NCBI GenBank assembly: GCA_017504165.1
Contig: JAFVRR010000012.1
Span: 88,885-152,884 of the forward strand
Direction of reading: 5' to 3'
Length of the DNA stretch: 64,000 nucleotides
Source of the DNA: Clostridia bacterium
GTDB lineage: Bacteria > Bacillota > Clostridia > Christensenellales > Borkfalkiaceae
Both the position numbers and the translations under genes were made by a program. Positions 34,963-44,200 of the stretch are shown piece after piece; the first letter of the stretch is position 1, and each line of letters opens with the position of its first letter. Below the pieces are notes generated by a model. The model was not told the origin of the DNA, searched no databases, and saw nothing but the letters and a program-made list of their open reading frames with translations.

Positions 34963-35458
34963 AGTAAATTATATCCTTTAATTTTTCGCCGTCAACGGTA
35001 ATAGTTTTAGCGTCTAAATCAACGACGGGACTTAGCGCCTTTAAGAATGGAAAATAAGCCGTTTTACCGCTTGTTAAAGTAATTTTAAACATATCGACGT
35101 TTGATTGCAAAACGTCTGTTATTTCGCCAAATTCGGCGCCGTAAACGATAACCTTTAACCCCTTTAAATCAGAGATAAAATAAGAGTTTTTACCCTTCTT
35201 AATATCTTTTTTTAGAGCGTAAAAAATCTTACCGCGCATAAGTTCGGCATCGTTTCTAGTTATAACGCCGTCAAGCAAAATGAACGCAAAACCACCGAAA
35301 GCGTCTTTAATATTTTTAACTAAATATTCCTTACCGCTTTCGTCGTAAATGGTCTTTAATTTATTAACGCTTAAAATACTATCGGCTAAAATGCGCGCTT
35401 TAAGTTCGCCCTTAATACCTTGCGGTTTAACGACTTCAAATACTTCAAGTTTTTCCAT
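34952..35458 (-). CDS. rimM: 16S rRNA processing protein RimM
   Basis: 168 residues. N-terminal RimM domain (VVKPQGIKGELKARIL) and C-terminal PRC barrel (YFISDLKGLKVIVYGAEFGEI, YFPFLKALSPVVDLDAKTI). RimM helps assemble the 30S head and binds S19. It lies between khpA and trmD as in other Firmicutes. CATAAAATATT spacing suggests coupling to khpA. Confidence 0.92.
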   Translation of the reverse strand: MEKLEVFEVVKPQGIKGELKARILADSILSVNKLKTIYDESGKEYLVKNIKDAFGGFAFILLDGVITRNDAELMRGKIFYALKKDIKKGKNSYFISDLKGLKVIVYGAEFGEITDVLQSNVDMFKITLTSGKTAYFPFLKALSPVVDLDAKTITVDGEKLKDIIYYES

Positions 35459-35479
35459 AAAATATTAGAGAGAAATCTA

Positions 35480-35722
35480 TTAAATTTCTCCCTTTCCTTT
35501 AATTTCAATATTATATTTTTTGCCTTCTTTCGCGCTTGCTGAACGAACGATTGTTCTAAGCGCCTTTGCTATCTTGCCTTGACGGCCGATAACTTTACCC
35601 ATATCGCTTTCGTTAAGAACGACGGTTATATCAATAACGTCGCCCTTTTCGTCAACGAGATATTCAATTTCATCTTGCTTTTCAGCAAATTGACTAACTA
35701 TATACTTAATTAAATCAAGCAT
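35480..35722 (-). CDS. khpA: KH-domain RNA-binding protein
   Basis: 80 residues, a single KH domain with the GxxG loop in DMGKVIGRQGKIAKALRTIV. KhpA binds RNA, often with KhpB, and influences division and envelope stress in Firmicutes. It lies 18 bases after rpsP. Length and position (rpsP-khpA-rimM) are typical. Confidence 0.93.
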   Translation of the reverse strand: MLDLIKYIVSQFAEKQDEIEYLVDEKGDVIDITVVLNESDMGKVIGRQGKIAKALRTIVRSASAKEGKKYNIEIKGKGEI

Positions 35723-35740
35723 AATTCACCTATTTATAAA

Positions 35741-36037
35741 TTATTTGCTTTTCTTTTTAGGGTTAGTTTTTGATGGAGAAAGCTTTTTAGATTGTTCGAT
35801 AACGCCTGCTTTAACGAGTAAGTTCTTTACAGTTTCAGTAGGTTGAACACCGTTAGCAATCCATTTTTTTGCTTTTTCTACGTCGATAACAACTTCAGCA
35901 GGGTTAGTGTTTGGATTGTAGTGACCAATTTTTTCAATATAAGCACCGTCTCTTGCTACTCTTGCATCTACAACAACGATTCTGTATAATGCGTTACCCT
36001 TGTCGCCAAGTCTTGTTAATCTCATTTTAACTGCCAT
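35741..36037 (-). CDS. rpsP: 30S ribosomal protein S16
   Basis: 98 residues. Starts MAVKMRLTRLGDKGNALYRIVVVD and has YIEKIGHYNPNTNPAEV and WIANGVQPTETVKNLL, the S16 core. The C-terminal tail is Lys/Ser rich. S16 is an early 30S assembly protein. AGGAGG lies directly before the ATG. Gap to ffh is 72 bases without an evident promoter. Confidence 0.97.
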   Translation of the reverse strand: MAVKMRLTRLGDKGNALYRIVVVDARVARDGAYIEKIGHYNPNTNPAEVVIDVEKAKKWIANGVQPTETVKNLLVKAGVIEQSKKLSPSKTNPKKKSK

Positions 36038-36109
36038 TTTTATATCCTCCGTAATTTGCGCGTTTTGCGCTAAAATTTATTTATTTTTTTAGGCTATTGC
36101 CTTTATTTC

Positions 36110-37435
36110 TTACATAAACGGCATTCTCATTTTGCCGTTTCTTAAATTCTTCATAAGCATTTTTACTTGTTCATACTGCTTTAGAAGTTGGTTTATTTCT
36201 TGAACGGAAGTACCGCTACCCAAAGCAATTCTATTCTTTCTAGAAAAGTTTAAAATGGATGGGTCTTTTCTTTCTTTTTTAGTCATTGATAGGATTATTG
36301 CTTTAATTCTTTCAATCTTCCTTTCGTCAATATCGTCGGGATTGATTTTCATTTTACCCCTATTTAGCCCCGGCATCATGCCGACTAAATCGCCGATATT
36401 GCCCATTTTTTTAATCATATTAAACTGCTCTAAATAATCGTCAAGCGTAAAGGTGTTTTCACGCATGCGCTTTTCAAGCCTTTTAACGTCTTCTTCCGTA
36501 ACCGCCTCTTGCGCTTTTTCGATAAGCGACATCACGTCGCCCATACCCAAAATACGCTTTGCCATACGGTCGGGATAGAAAGGCTCTAAATCGCCAAGTT
36601 TTTCACCTACGCTTGCAAACTTAATAGGTTTACCTGTAACCGCTTTAACCGATAAGCACGCACCGCCCCTAGTATCGCCGTCAAGTTTAGTTAAAACTAC
36701 GCCCGTTATTGGAAGTTGCTCGTCAAACGATTTTGCCACGTTGACCGCGTCTTGACCGGTCATAGAGTCTACCGTAAGTAAAATTTCGTCTACCCTAACG
36801 TTTTCAGTTATTGAAACTAATTCTTGCATTAGTTCGCTATCGATATGAAGTCTACCCGCAGTATCGATAATAACGGTGTCAAAACCGAACTTTTTAGCGT
36901 GTTCTATTGCATTTTTGCTTATTTCTACTGGGTTTTTCTTACCCTCTTCATAAACGTCTACACCTGCGTTTTTAGCAACTACTTTAAGTTGTTCAATCGC
37001 TGCGGGACGATAAATATCGCACGCTACAAGTAACGGTTTTTTGTTTTGTTTTTTAAGATGAAGTGCAAGTTTACCAGACAAAGTAGTTTTACCAGCGCCT
37101 TGCAAACCGCACATCATAATAACAGTTGGTAAATTATCGGAAATTTTAAGTTTAGCATTTGTCGAACCCATAAGTTCTGTAAGTTCGTCATTAACGATTT
37201 TAATAACCTGTTGGGTTGGGCTTAAACTTTTTAAAACTTCTTGACCGAGCGCCTTTTCGCTTACTTTATTAACAAAGTCTTTAGCGACGAATAAGTTAAC
37301 GTCCGCCTCAAGTAAAGCGATACGCACTTCACGCATGGCTTGTTTTATTTCAAGTTCGGTAAGCCTACCATGTTTGGTAAGTTTACTAAAAACGTGATTT
37401 AATTTTTCACTTAATCCGCCGAATAAATTTGCCAT
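36110..37435 (-). CDS. ffh: Signal recognition particle protein Ffh
   Basis: 441 residues. N-domain, then G-domain with GLQGAGKTTLSGKLA, DTAGRLHID, TKLDGDTRGGA, and the M-domain with the RNA-binding GSGTSVQEINQLLKQ and a Met-rich tail ending KMRMPFM. Ffh binds signal peptides together with 4.5S/6S-type SRP RNA and docks on FtsY, encoded 2.3 kb upstream. Start overlaps the ylxM stop by one base. Confidence 0.97.
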   Translation of the reverse strand: MANLFGGLSEKLNHVFSKLTKHGRLTELEIKQAMREVRIALLEADVNLFVAKDFVNKVSEKALGQEVLKSLSPTQQVIKIVNDELTELMGSTNAKLKISDNLPTVIMMCGLQGAGKTTLSGKLALHLKKQNKKPLLVACDIYRPAAIEQLKVVAKNAGVDVYEEGKKNPVEISKNAIEHAKKFGFDTVIIDTAGRLHIDSELMQELVSITENVRVDEILLTVDSMTGQDAVNVAKSFDEQLPITGVVLTKLDGDTRGGACLSVKAVTGKPIKFASVGEKLGDLEPFYPDRMAKRILGMGDVMSLIEKAQEAVTEEDVKRLEKRMRENTFTLDDYLEQFNMIKKMGNIGDLVGMMPGLNRGKMKINPDDIDERKIERIKAIILSMTKKERKDPSILNFSRKNRIALGSGTSVQEINQLLKQYEQVKMLMKNLRNGKMRMPFM

Positions 37436-37737
37436 TATAAATCCCCGAAAATATCATCTAACTTCTTTAAAAGACTTTCATCTTTAATTTCAGCGCGTAA
37501 AATAGAAACTTTACGCTTAATAGTTAATAGCCCGAGTTTTTCTTCATAATCAAGTAAAAGTTCGCGCGTTTTGTTTAAGGTATCGTTTACCCCTTGGCGT
37601 GAAATCTTTTTAATCTCTGAAATTTCACCAAGTGATAAATCGCATAAATAATAAAGATTAAACACTTCAGACTGATTTTCCGTTAGAAGATTTTTATACA
37701 CTTCATAAAGTTCAGAATAAATCAAATCTTTTTCCAT
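37435..37737 (-). CDS. ylxM: YlxM, putative SRP-associated DNA-binding protein
   Basis: 100 residues. Sigma-70 region-4 type HTH: YLCDLSLGEISEIKKISRQGVNDTL. YlxM is found upstream of ffh across Firmicutes and in streptococci stimulates the SRP GTPase cycle; DNA binding is unproven. First gene of the operon, behind a full consensus promoter and AAGGTGAG. Confidence 0.92.
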   Translation of the reverse strand: MEKDLIYSELYEVYKNLLTENQSEVFNLYYLCDLSLGEISEIKKISRQGVNDTLNKTRELLLDYEEKLGLLTIKRKVSILRAEIKDESLLKKLDDIFGDL

Positions 37738-37756
37738 AACTCACCTTTACTATAGC

Positions 37757-37785
37757 ATTATACAAATAGAAAAACTTATTGTCAA
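37757..37785 (-). promoter_or_regulatory. Consensus promoter of ylxM-ffh-rpsP... operon
   Basis: TTGACA (37785-37780), exactly 17 bases, TATAAT (37762-37757). It can drive ten genes down to the THUMP methyltransferase. Confidence 0.88.
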
Positions 37786-37820
37786 GCAATTTTAAGGTGT
37801 AAAGCAAAAATACTTTACAT

Positions 37821-39479
37821 TTATTGTTTTGTATACTTTACAATCTCGAAAATACCGCTTGTAGACTCGGTATTATAAGTGATTTTAATTTTATCTCCGC
37901 TAAAGATTAAAAGTAATTTTTCATCAAACGCCGTTTTAAATACTTGCTTGTCAGTTGAACGGATATAAATAGTTTTATCAACTTCCCAAATATCGTGAAC
38001 GGTAATTTCCACTTCATTTGTAGTAGAAACTTCTTCGCCCGATAATATTCCGTGTTCGTAAAGTAATTCTTTATAAGCGTCCATCGCCTTTTGTTGAGTA
38101 GTGCCGGTTGCAACTATACCGTAACTTTTTACGTTTACGAGCGCGTAGAGTTTTACAAGCCCGTTATCGTCTTTTAATACCATAATATAAGTAGCCTCGC
38201 CCTTGACGTTGATAAGCGCAGGGAAAGACGCCTTATAACCCTTTTCTTGCACTTCGCCTTCGGCAGCGCCCATTGCAGAATATTCTTCCGCGCCGATAAC
38301 AGGGTAATATTTATATTCGCCAGTTCTTGCGTTAGATAAGATAAAACCGATATTACTTTCATCGTTATTAACGGAAGTTACGCCAGTAAAATACCAAACG
38401 TCGTCTTCTAAAATTAAATAACCGAAATCGTCGGTAGTTTGCTTGCAACCCTTTTGACCGATAACACTATTAAGCCAACCGCCAGAATACATACCTTGCC
38501 AGTTGTATTTTTCAGACGCCAAATAACCGTCGTAAACGATATCTACCCAACTAGGTACGTTGCCTATAGGGTATTTTACCGAACTGCCGTCGCAAGGGTT
38601 AAAGATAATAACTTCACTTACGTCTTTAGCGCCAAACATAAATACGTTAGGCTTATAGCAAGCAACGATATAATATGGGTTATCGTCGTCGTCAAGTTCA
38701 AAGTGAGGCTCGCCTAAAATTTTAGTAGGATAAGAAAATCTTAATTTTCTCATTAAATCTTTAGAAAAATATGCGCTTTCAGTATAATAAATAGGTTTTT
38801 TAAACTCAATATATTCGGCGCTATTTACTGAAACAGGGTCAACGGAAACGTAACCAGGGATACCCTTACTTTTGTTTCCTAACCATTTAAAGAAACCCGC
38901 GTATTCTAAAGATGCAACCTTTTTAGGCGTCTTTTTATAGTTTATTTGATTATAAGTTTCAGAAATTTCATATTGCGAAACAACGTCTGACAAATCGCCT
39001 AAAGTTCTTTCGCCAACGATTTGCGCGGAAGCAGTATCCATAAGCGCAATATTAGTAACGTTGTCAGTTTCGGGCATATCTTCTTCAAAAACCGCCTCTT
39101 TTACGTCGATAACACTACTATACGTTTTAGCAAAGAAGAAACTTGAAGAGAAAATTCCACCGATAATAGAAATTATTATAGGAAGAGCGACTATTAACGC
39201 TAATGGATTTAATTTAGCAACCGTTACAGGTCTTTGATACTCTTGACTATAAGTGGTAGTCTTTTTAAATATAAAAGGCAATACGCATAAAATTAAAGCG
39301 AAAGTTAAATAAGCCCAAAACCCTTCGCTTGCAAAGTTAATTGCAGGTAAAGTTACGTAAAAAACCAAAAACAAAACTAGCGCTACTATCGGATAGTAAA
39401 CGTAAAGCCATTTTTTGTTTTTAAATAAATTTGCAAATTTAGTAAAATCAATATTTACTTTATGATTATTTTTAGCCAT
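37821..39479 (-). CDS. Large membrane-anchored protein of unknown function
   Basis: 552 residues. Three to four hydrophobic segments in the first 125 residues (about 28-50, 53-72, 93-118), then about 425 residues that are soluble and beta-rich, probably outside the cell, with no family I recognise. The tail repeats a 'YIMVLKDDNGLVKLYALVNV' type of strand pattern. It lies between ftsY and ylxM where most Firmicutes have nothing, under its own promoter with a palindromic operator-like site. AAGGAGTTATT precedes the ATG. Its placement inside the SRP gene block may be incidental. Confidence 0.65.
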   Translation of the reverse strand: MAKNNHKVNIDFTKFANLFKNKKWLYVYYPIVALVLFLVFYVTLPAINFASEGFWAYLTFALILCVLPFIFKKTTTYSQEYQRPVTVAKLNPLALIVALPIIISIIGGIFSSSFFFAKTYSSVIDVKEAVFEEDMPETDNVTNIALMDTASAQIVGERTLGDLSDVVSQYEISETYNQINYKKTPKKVASLEYAGFFKWLGNKSKGIPGYVSVDPVSVNSAEYIEFKKPIYYTESAYFSKDLMRKLRFSYPTKILGEPHFELDDDDNPYYIVACYKPNVFMFGAKDVSEVIIFNPCDGSSVKYPIGNVPSWVDIVYDGYLASEKYNWQGMYSGGWLNSVIGQKGCKQTTDDFGYLILEDDVWYFTGVTSVNNDESNIGFILSNARTGEYKYYPVIGAEEYSAMGAAEGEVQEKGYKASFPALINVKGEATYIMVLKDDNGLVKLYALVNVKSYGIVATGTTQQKAMDAYKELLYEHGILSGEEVSTTNEVEITVHDIWEVDKTIYIRSTDKQVFKTAFDEKLLLIFSGDKIKITYNTESTSGIFEIVKYTKQ

Positions 39480-39523
39480 AATAACTCCTTATTCAATTAA
39501 AATAAACCTAAATCTAATTTAAC

Positions 39524-39560
39524 GGCGTTTTTTGTTAGCAATAAGTTTTTAAAATAAACC
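39524..39560 (-). repeat. Duplicated 3' end of ftsY (copy)
   Basis: 37 bases identical except one to 39683-39719, which holds the last codons of ftsY (GLF-stop) and its downstream bases. A shorter third copy of the 12-base core TTAAAATAAACC is at 39497-39508. Confidence 0.85.
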
Positions 39561-39624
39561 AAGGTTTAGTTTGAAAAAGTTTGCGTAAACAAAAAGCGTA
39601 TAATACGAGTAAGATTTTTAAATA

Positions 39625-39653
39625 TACCTAAGACAATACTGCCGTATTGTCAA
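39625..39653 (-). promoter_or_regulatory. Promoter with perfect palindrome upstream of the 552-aa protein gene
   Basis: TTGACA (39653-39648), 17 bases, TAGGTA (39630-39625). The palindrome GACAATAC-TGCC-GTATTGTC (39632-39651) begins inside the -35 and fills the spacer, a common repressor site. Confidence 0.6.
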
Positions 39654-39682
39654 TGGTATTTTATAGATATTACGAAGTAGAA

Positions 39683-39719
39683 GGCGTTTTTTGTTAGCAA
39701 TAAATTTTTAAAATAAACC
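39683..39719 (-). repeat. Duplicated 3' end of ftsY (original, at gene end)
   Basis: Second member of the 37-base direct repeat, 159 bases from the first; it spans the ftsY stop codon. Confidence 0.85.
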
Positions 39720-40604
39720 GTCAACAAACTCTTCTTCATTAAATTCTTCAAGGTCGTCGATTTTTTCGCCAACGCCAATGAATGCAACGGGTATTTCCTT
39801 TTCGTAACAAAGTGAAATAACGAAACCGCCTTTTGCCGTACCGTCAAGTTTAGTTAAAACCACACCGTCAAGTTCAATAGCGCCGTCGAATGCGTCAACT
39901 TGAGAAATGGCGTTTTGCCCAGTAGTAGCGTCAAGCACGATATACTTTAAAAATAACGCCTCGGGATATTCTCTATCTACAACCCTTGCCATTTTTTTAA
40001 GTTCTTCCATCAAATTGGTTTTAACTTGAAGTCGCCCAGCGGTGTCGATAATCAAAACGTCGGTATTTTTGGCTTTTGCGGATGCAATAGCGTCGTAAAC
40101 TACGGCGGAAGGGTCTGCGCCCTCACCGTGTTTAATGATTCTTACGTCCGCCCTATCTGCCCAAATGGAAAGTTGTTCGCTCGCAGCCGCCCTAAAGGTG
40201 TCGCCCGCAACTAAAGTAACCGATTTTTTAAGTTTTAAAAAGTAAGATGCAAGTTTTCCGATTGTCGTTGTTTTACCTACGCCGTTTACACCCACCATCA
40301 TTATAACAAGTGGATAATCGTACTCGATAGGCTCGGCAACGGATAACTTTTCTATTAAAGTTTCCTTTAAAGTTTCAATTACTTCTTCCTTATCTTTAAC
40401 GCTACCTTCAATCATTTTATCGCGAAGGTCGTCAACTATTTCCATAGCGGTGTTAACTGATATATCTGAAGAAATTAAAGCGTCTAAAAGTTCATCGTAA
40501 AACTCTTCGCCAATTCTATCGATAGAAAACACCCTAGCGAAAGTATCGGAAAATTTATCTTTAGTTTTTTTAAGCGCGCTCGCTATTTTTGAAAAAAATC
40601 CCAT
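39708..40604 (-). CDS. ftsY: Signal recognition particle receptor FtsY
   Basis: 298 residues; short because the acidic A-domain is nearly absent. NG domain motifs: GVNGVGKTTTIGKLA, DTAGRLQVKTNLM, TKLDGTAKGG and the C-terminal IGVGEKIDDLEEF. It recruits SRP-bound ribosomes to the membrane with Ffh. Start overlaps smc by one base. The last codons are part of a 37-base duplication. Confidence 0.96.
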   Translation of the reverse strand: MGFFSKIASALKKTKDKFSDTFARVFSIDRIGEEFYDELLDALISSDISVNTAMEIVDDLRDKMIEGSVKDKEEVIETLKETLIEKLSVAEPIEYDYPLVIMMVGVNGVGKTTTIGKLASYFLKLKKSVTLVAGDTFRAAASEQLSIWADRADVRIIKHGEGADPSAVVYDAIASAKAKNTDVLIIDTAGRLQVKTNLMEELKKMARVVDREYPEALFLKYIVLDATTGQNAISQVDAFDGAIELDGVVLTKLDGTAKGGFVISLCYEKEIPVAFIGVGEKIDDLEEFNEEEFVDGLF

Positions 40605-43600
40605 TAGTTTCTTAAATCCTCAATGTCGGTAACGTCTGAAAGTTTAACTGAAACGATACTTGATACGCCCTTTTCCGGCATCGTTACACCGAATAAGCCG
40701 TCAGCGTGTTCCATAGTTACCTTTTTGTGCGTAATACAAATAAATTGCGTTTCCTTAGAGAAGTTTCTAAGGTATTTTGCAAACCTATCAACGTTAGCAT
40801 CGTCAAGCGCCGCTTCAATTTCGTCAAGTACGCAGAACGGCATTGGACGAAGTCTTAAAATAGCAAATAATATTGCAATTGCGGTAAGCGACATTTCGCC
40901 ACCTGATAAAAGCGATATCTTTTGAAGTTTCTTTCCTGGTGGTTCTGCAACTATTTCAATGCCCGCGTCAAGTGGGTCGCCTGTTAAACTTTCTTCTACT
41001 ACAAGGTCGGCAGTACCGCCACCGAATAATTCTTTAAATATTTTAGTAAAGTTAGACCTAATAGTCTTAAAGCCTTCGTTAAAGGTTAAAGTCATTTCTT
41101 TAGTTAAATCGTCGATAACCTTTTGTAAATCTTCTTGCGCTTTAACAAGGTCGTCGCGTTGCGCTAAAAGTTCGTTATAAGACGCACTAAGTTCGTTATA
41201 CTCTTCAATAGCGTTAGGATTGATATTGCCAAGCATAGCAATTTTACGCTTTAAGGTCGTAATATCTTGCTTACTCATTGCGATATCGTAGTTCTCTTGA
41301 CGGTAAGGTAAGCAGGTTTCGTAAGTAAGTTGATATTCGGTAAAGATGTTTTGAGACATAAATTCAAGTTCGGCGTCAACTTTAGTGTAGTTGATTTCCT
41401 CTTGATTTTTCCTTTCAACGCTCTTATTGATATCCGCTTGAAGTACGTCACGCCTTAAGTTGTCTTGAATAACCATTTCGCCAAGTTTGACCTTCTTTTC
41501 ATCCATCTTGGCAAGGTTTTCCCTAAGTTCTTTAAGTTTTTGTTGGTCTTCTTGTGGAAGGGCTACCTTTTCCGCCTTTAAAGAAAGTTCTTTAATAATA
41601 GTTTCGTTATTAGTAGAAACCTTTTCGTTGTTTGCCCTTTCTTCTTCTAACGTTTTAAGTTCGCCTAAAATTCTTTCTCTATCGTTTTCAGATGCGCTAA
41701 TTTCCGCGTGAAGATATGCAAGCCTTGACTGAACGTCGGTATTTTCGCTTAACATTTCGTCACGCTTTGCCTTTAACGCGTTGAATTTTTCACGGTGAAT
41801 AGATTGTTCTTTAGACGCGTCTTCCCTTTCTTTAGCGATTTTCTCGTCGCCTAAAGTGAAGTCTGTAACTTCTTTTTTAATTTGCGTTAATCTGTTAGTG
41901 ATTAATGCAATTTCATCTTTATTTTTCTCAATTTCGTTTTCCGTATCGGAAATTATTGCCGTTTGAGAATTAATTTTTTCACGGAGTAAAACAATATTTT
42001 GTCTTGTTTCAGTAATTTTTAATTTTAAAGCGTCAAGTTCGTCAACTTCTTGATTAACTTTTTCTAAAAGTTCCGCCCTGTTCCTTTCAAGCCTTTCAAT
42101 TTCCGCTTTAAGTTTGCCAACAGACTCTGTAAGTTCGTTAACGATACGGTCAATAGAAAGCAAATTAGTGTCGTTTTGACGCCTTGAACCACCCGACATT
42201 GAACCCGATTGCGATAAAATATCGCCGTCAAGCGTTACGATTTTGAATTGGAAACGATACTTTCTTGCAATGTTAGTCGCGTTTGCTAAAGTATCGCAAA
42301 TAAGCGTACCGCCTAAAAGGTGGAATACTGCGTTTTCGTAGTAATTATCAAATTTAACGATATCGGTCGCTAAACCTAACGCGCCAACTTCACGGCAAGC
42401 AGAAGTAATTTCGCTACCGTTGTGGTGCACTTTTACCGAGTTAAGTGGTAAGAAAGTTACCCTACCGCCTTCAGTCTTTTTAAGGAAGTTAATTAAATAT
42501 TCGGCGTCATTTGTCGTAGCGGTAACGATATTTTGCATTGCCCCGCCGATAGCCGTTTGAATGGCAGTTTCAAACTTTTTATCGCAAGAGATAATAGACG
42601 CTACTACCCCTTTAACCTTTTCGCCGATAGTCGCGTTGTTTTTAGATGCCGTTAAAATGTTTTTTACAGCGTAATTATAGCCCGAATAAGACTCTTTTAA
42701 CCCCTTGTTAATCCTTAAAGAAGTTTCTTGCCCTACAAGGTCCGTTCTTACTTTATGTAATTCGTTATCAATTTTAGCGATAAATTCGTTAGTTGAAGAT
42801 ACGTCAACGGACTTATCTTTAATACTTTCGTTAAGTTCTATAAGTTCTTTTTCGCTAGAAGATAATTGAAGTTTAGTAGCGTTTAATTCGTTAGTTAAAT
42901 GTTCGTGCTTATCGCAGAGCATATTAACTTTAACGACAACGCCCTTTTGCCTTTCGGTAATAACGCTTTCTTCTGAACTTAACGCGCCTAAGTTTTGCTT
43001 GATGTCGGCAAGCGATTCAACGCTTTTTAAAACTTGGCTTTGAACTTCTTGTTCCTTACCTTCGCCTTGACTGATTTCCGCGCTAATTTCGGCAATACTC
43101 TTATTGATTTCTTTAGCCTTTTTAGTTAATTCATCAATTTCCTTATTGCATTTTTTACCGTATTCTTTCTTAAATGCAAGCGTTTTTTCAAGTTCTGCAG
43201 TCTTTTCTTCACTCTTTTTGTTTTCGCTAGCAAGTCTTTCGTTTTCAGAGCGGAAGAAAGAGATTTTTTCCGCGTAAACTTTAGCCGCACCCGTTTGTTT
43301 TTCAATATCAACGGCACGCTCGGTTATTTGTTCGTTTAAAAGCCTAATAGTTTCGTCGGCGCTATTGATTTCCGCTTGGTGTTCGTTATAAACCCTAATA
43401 GTTTCTTCAAGTTCGCGGTTTCTAACGTCAATACTCTCTTTTAAACCTTGAATTCTATCGGAAATTTTCTTTTTAACGTCACTAGAATTGTCGAATTTAT
43501 ATAAATACTCGTTAATTTCGTGCATTTTAAGGTCTTCGGCTAAAACTCTATGCGCACGCGTTTTTTCCGCTTGCTTTGCAAGTGGTTCAAGTTGGCGTTC

Positions 43601-44200
43601 ACGCTCGGTTAAAATATCCGAAACACGCATAATATTATCGTTTGTTCTAGAAAGTTTGTTAATCGTTTCCTTTCTATCGCGCTTAGTTTTAGCAATACCA
43701 ACCGCCTCTTCAAAAATAGCGCGCCTATCTTCAGGTTTTGATGATAAAATTTCAGACACTTTACCTTGACCGATAATAGTATAACCGTCTTTACTTACGC
43801 CACATTCGTGTAAAGCATCGACGATGTCTTTTAAACGGCAAGGTTGCTTGTTCATATAATATTCGCTTTCGCCACTTCTAAATAACTTTCTAGTCATAAC
43901 GACTTCAGAGTATTCTAAACTTGGGAAGATTTTTTCGGTATTATTAAAGTATAACGAAACTTCACAGTAAGAAAGCGATTTTCTTGACTGTGTTCCGTTA
44001 AAGATTACGTCTTGCATTGACGTACCACGAAGTGTTTTCGCCGATTGTTCACCAAGTACCCACTTGATAGCGTCCGCAACGTTAGACTTACCGCAACCGT
44101 TAGGACCAACGATTGCCGTAATGCCGTCAAGTAAATCTATTTTAACTTTGTCTGCGAACGACTTGAAACCAAGAAGTTCTATTCTTTCAAAATTTAACAT
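40604..44200 (-). CDS. smc: Chromosome segregation ATPase SMC
   Basis: 1198 residues. Walker A GPNGCGKSNVADAIKW at the N terminus, long coiled coil, globular hinge about 510-660 (GEKVKGVVASIISCDKKFET, GAMQNIVTATTNDAEYLI), second coiled coil, then signature LSGGEMSLTAIA and Walker B PFCVLDEIEAALDDAN. SMC dimers with ScpAB organise and segregate the chromosome. Overlaps rnc by seven bases; part of plsX-rnc-smc-ftsY. Confidence 0.97.
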   Translation of the reverse strand: MLNFERIELLGFKSFADKVKIDLLDGITAIVGPNGCGKSNVADAIKWVLGEQSAKTLRGTSMQDVIFNGTQSRKSLSYCEVSLYFNNTEKIFPSLEYSEVVMTRKLFRSGESEYYMNKQPCRLKDIVDALHECGVSKDGYTIIGQGKVSEILSSKPEDRRAIFEEAVGIAKTKRDRKETINKLSRTNDNIMRVSDILTERERQLEPLAKQAEKTRAHRVLAEDLKMHEINEYLYKFDNSSDVKKKISDRIQGLKESIDVRNRELEETIRVYNEHQAEINSADETIRLLNEQITERAVDIEKQTGAAKVYAEKISFFRSENERLASENKKSEEKTAELEKTLAFKKEYGKKCNKEIDELTKKAKEINKSIAEISAEISQGEGKEQEVQSQVLKSVESLADIKQNLGALSSEESVITERQKGVVVKVNMLCDKHEHLTNELNATKLQLSSSEKELIELNESIKDKSVDVSSTNEFIAKIDNELHKVRTDLVGQETSLRINKGLKESYSGYNYAVKNILTASKNNATIGEKVKGVVASIISCDKKFETAIQTAIGGAMQNIVTATTNDAEYLINFLKKTEGGRVTFLPLNSVKVHHNGSEITSACREVGALGLATDIVKFDNYYENAVFHLLGGTLICDTLANATNIARKYRFQFKIVTLDGDILSQSGSMSGGSRRQNDTNLLSIDRIVNELTESVGKLKAEIERLERNRAELLEKVNQEVDELDALKLKITETRQNIVLLREKINSQTAIISDTENEIEKNKDEIALITNRLTQIKKEVTDFTLGDEKIAKEREDASKEQSIHREKFNALKAKRDEMLSENTDVQSRLAYLHAEISASENDRERILGELKTLEEERANNEKVSTNNETIIKELSLKAEKVALPQEDQQKLKELRENLAKMDEKKVKLGEMVIQDNLRRDVLQADINKSVERKNQEEINYTKVDAELEFMSQNIFTEYQLTYETCLPYRQENYDIAMSKQDITTLKRKIAMLGNINPNAIEEYNELSASYNELLAQRDDLVKAQEDLQKVIDDLTKEMTLTFNEGFKTIRSNFTKIFKELFGGGTADLVVEESLTGDPLDAGIEIVAEPPGKKLQKISLLSGGEMSLTAIAILFAILRLRPMPFCVLDEIEAALDDANVDRFAKYLRNFSKETQFICITHKKVTMEHADGLFGVTMPEKGVSSIVSVKLSDVTDIEDLRN

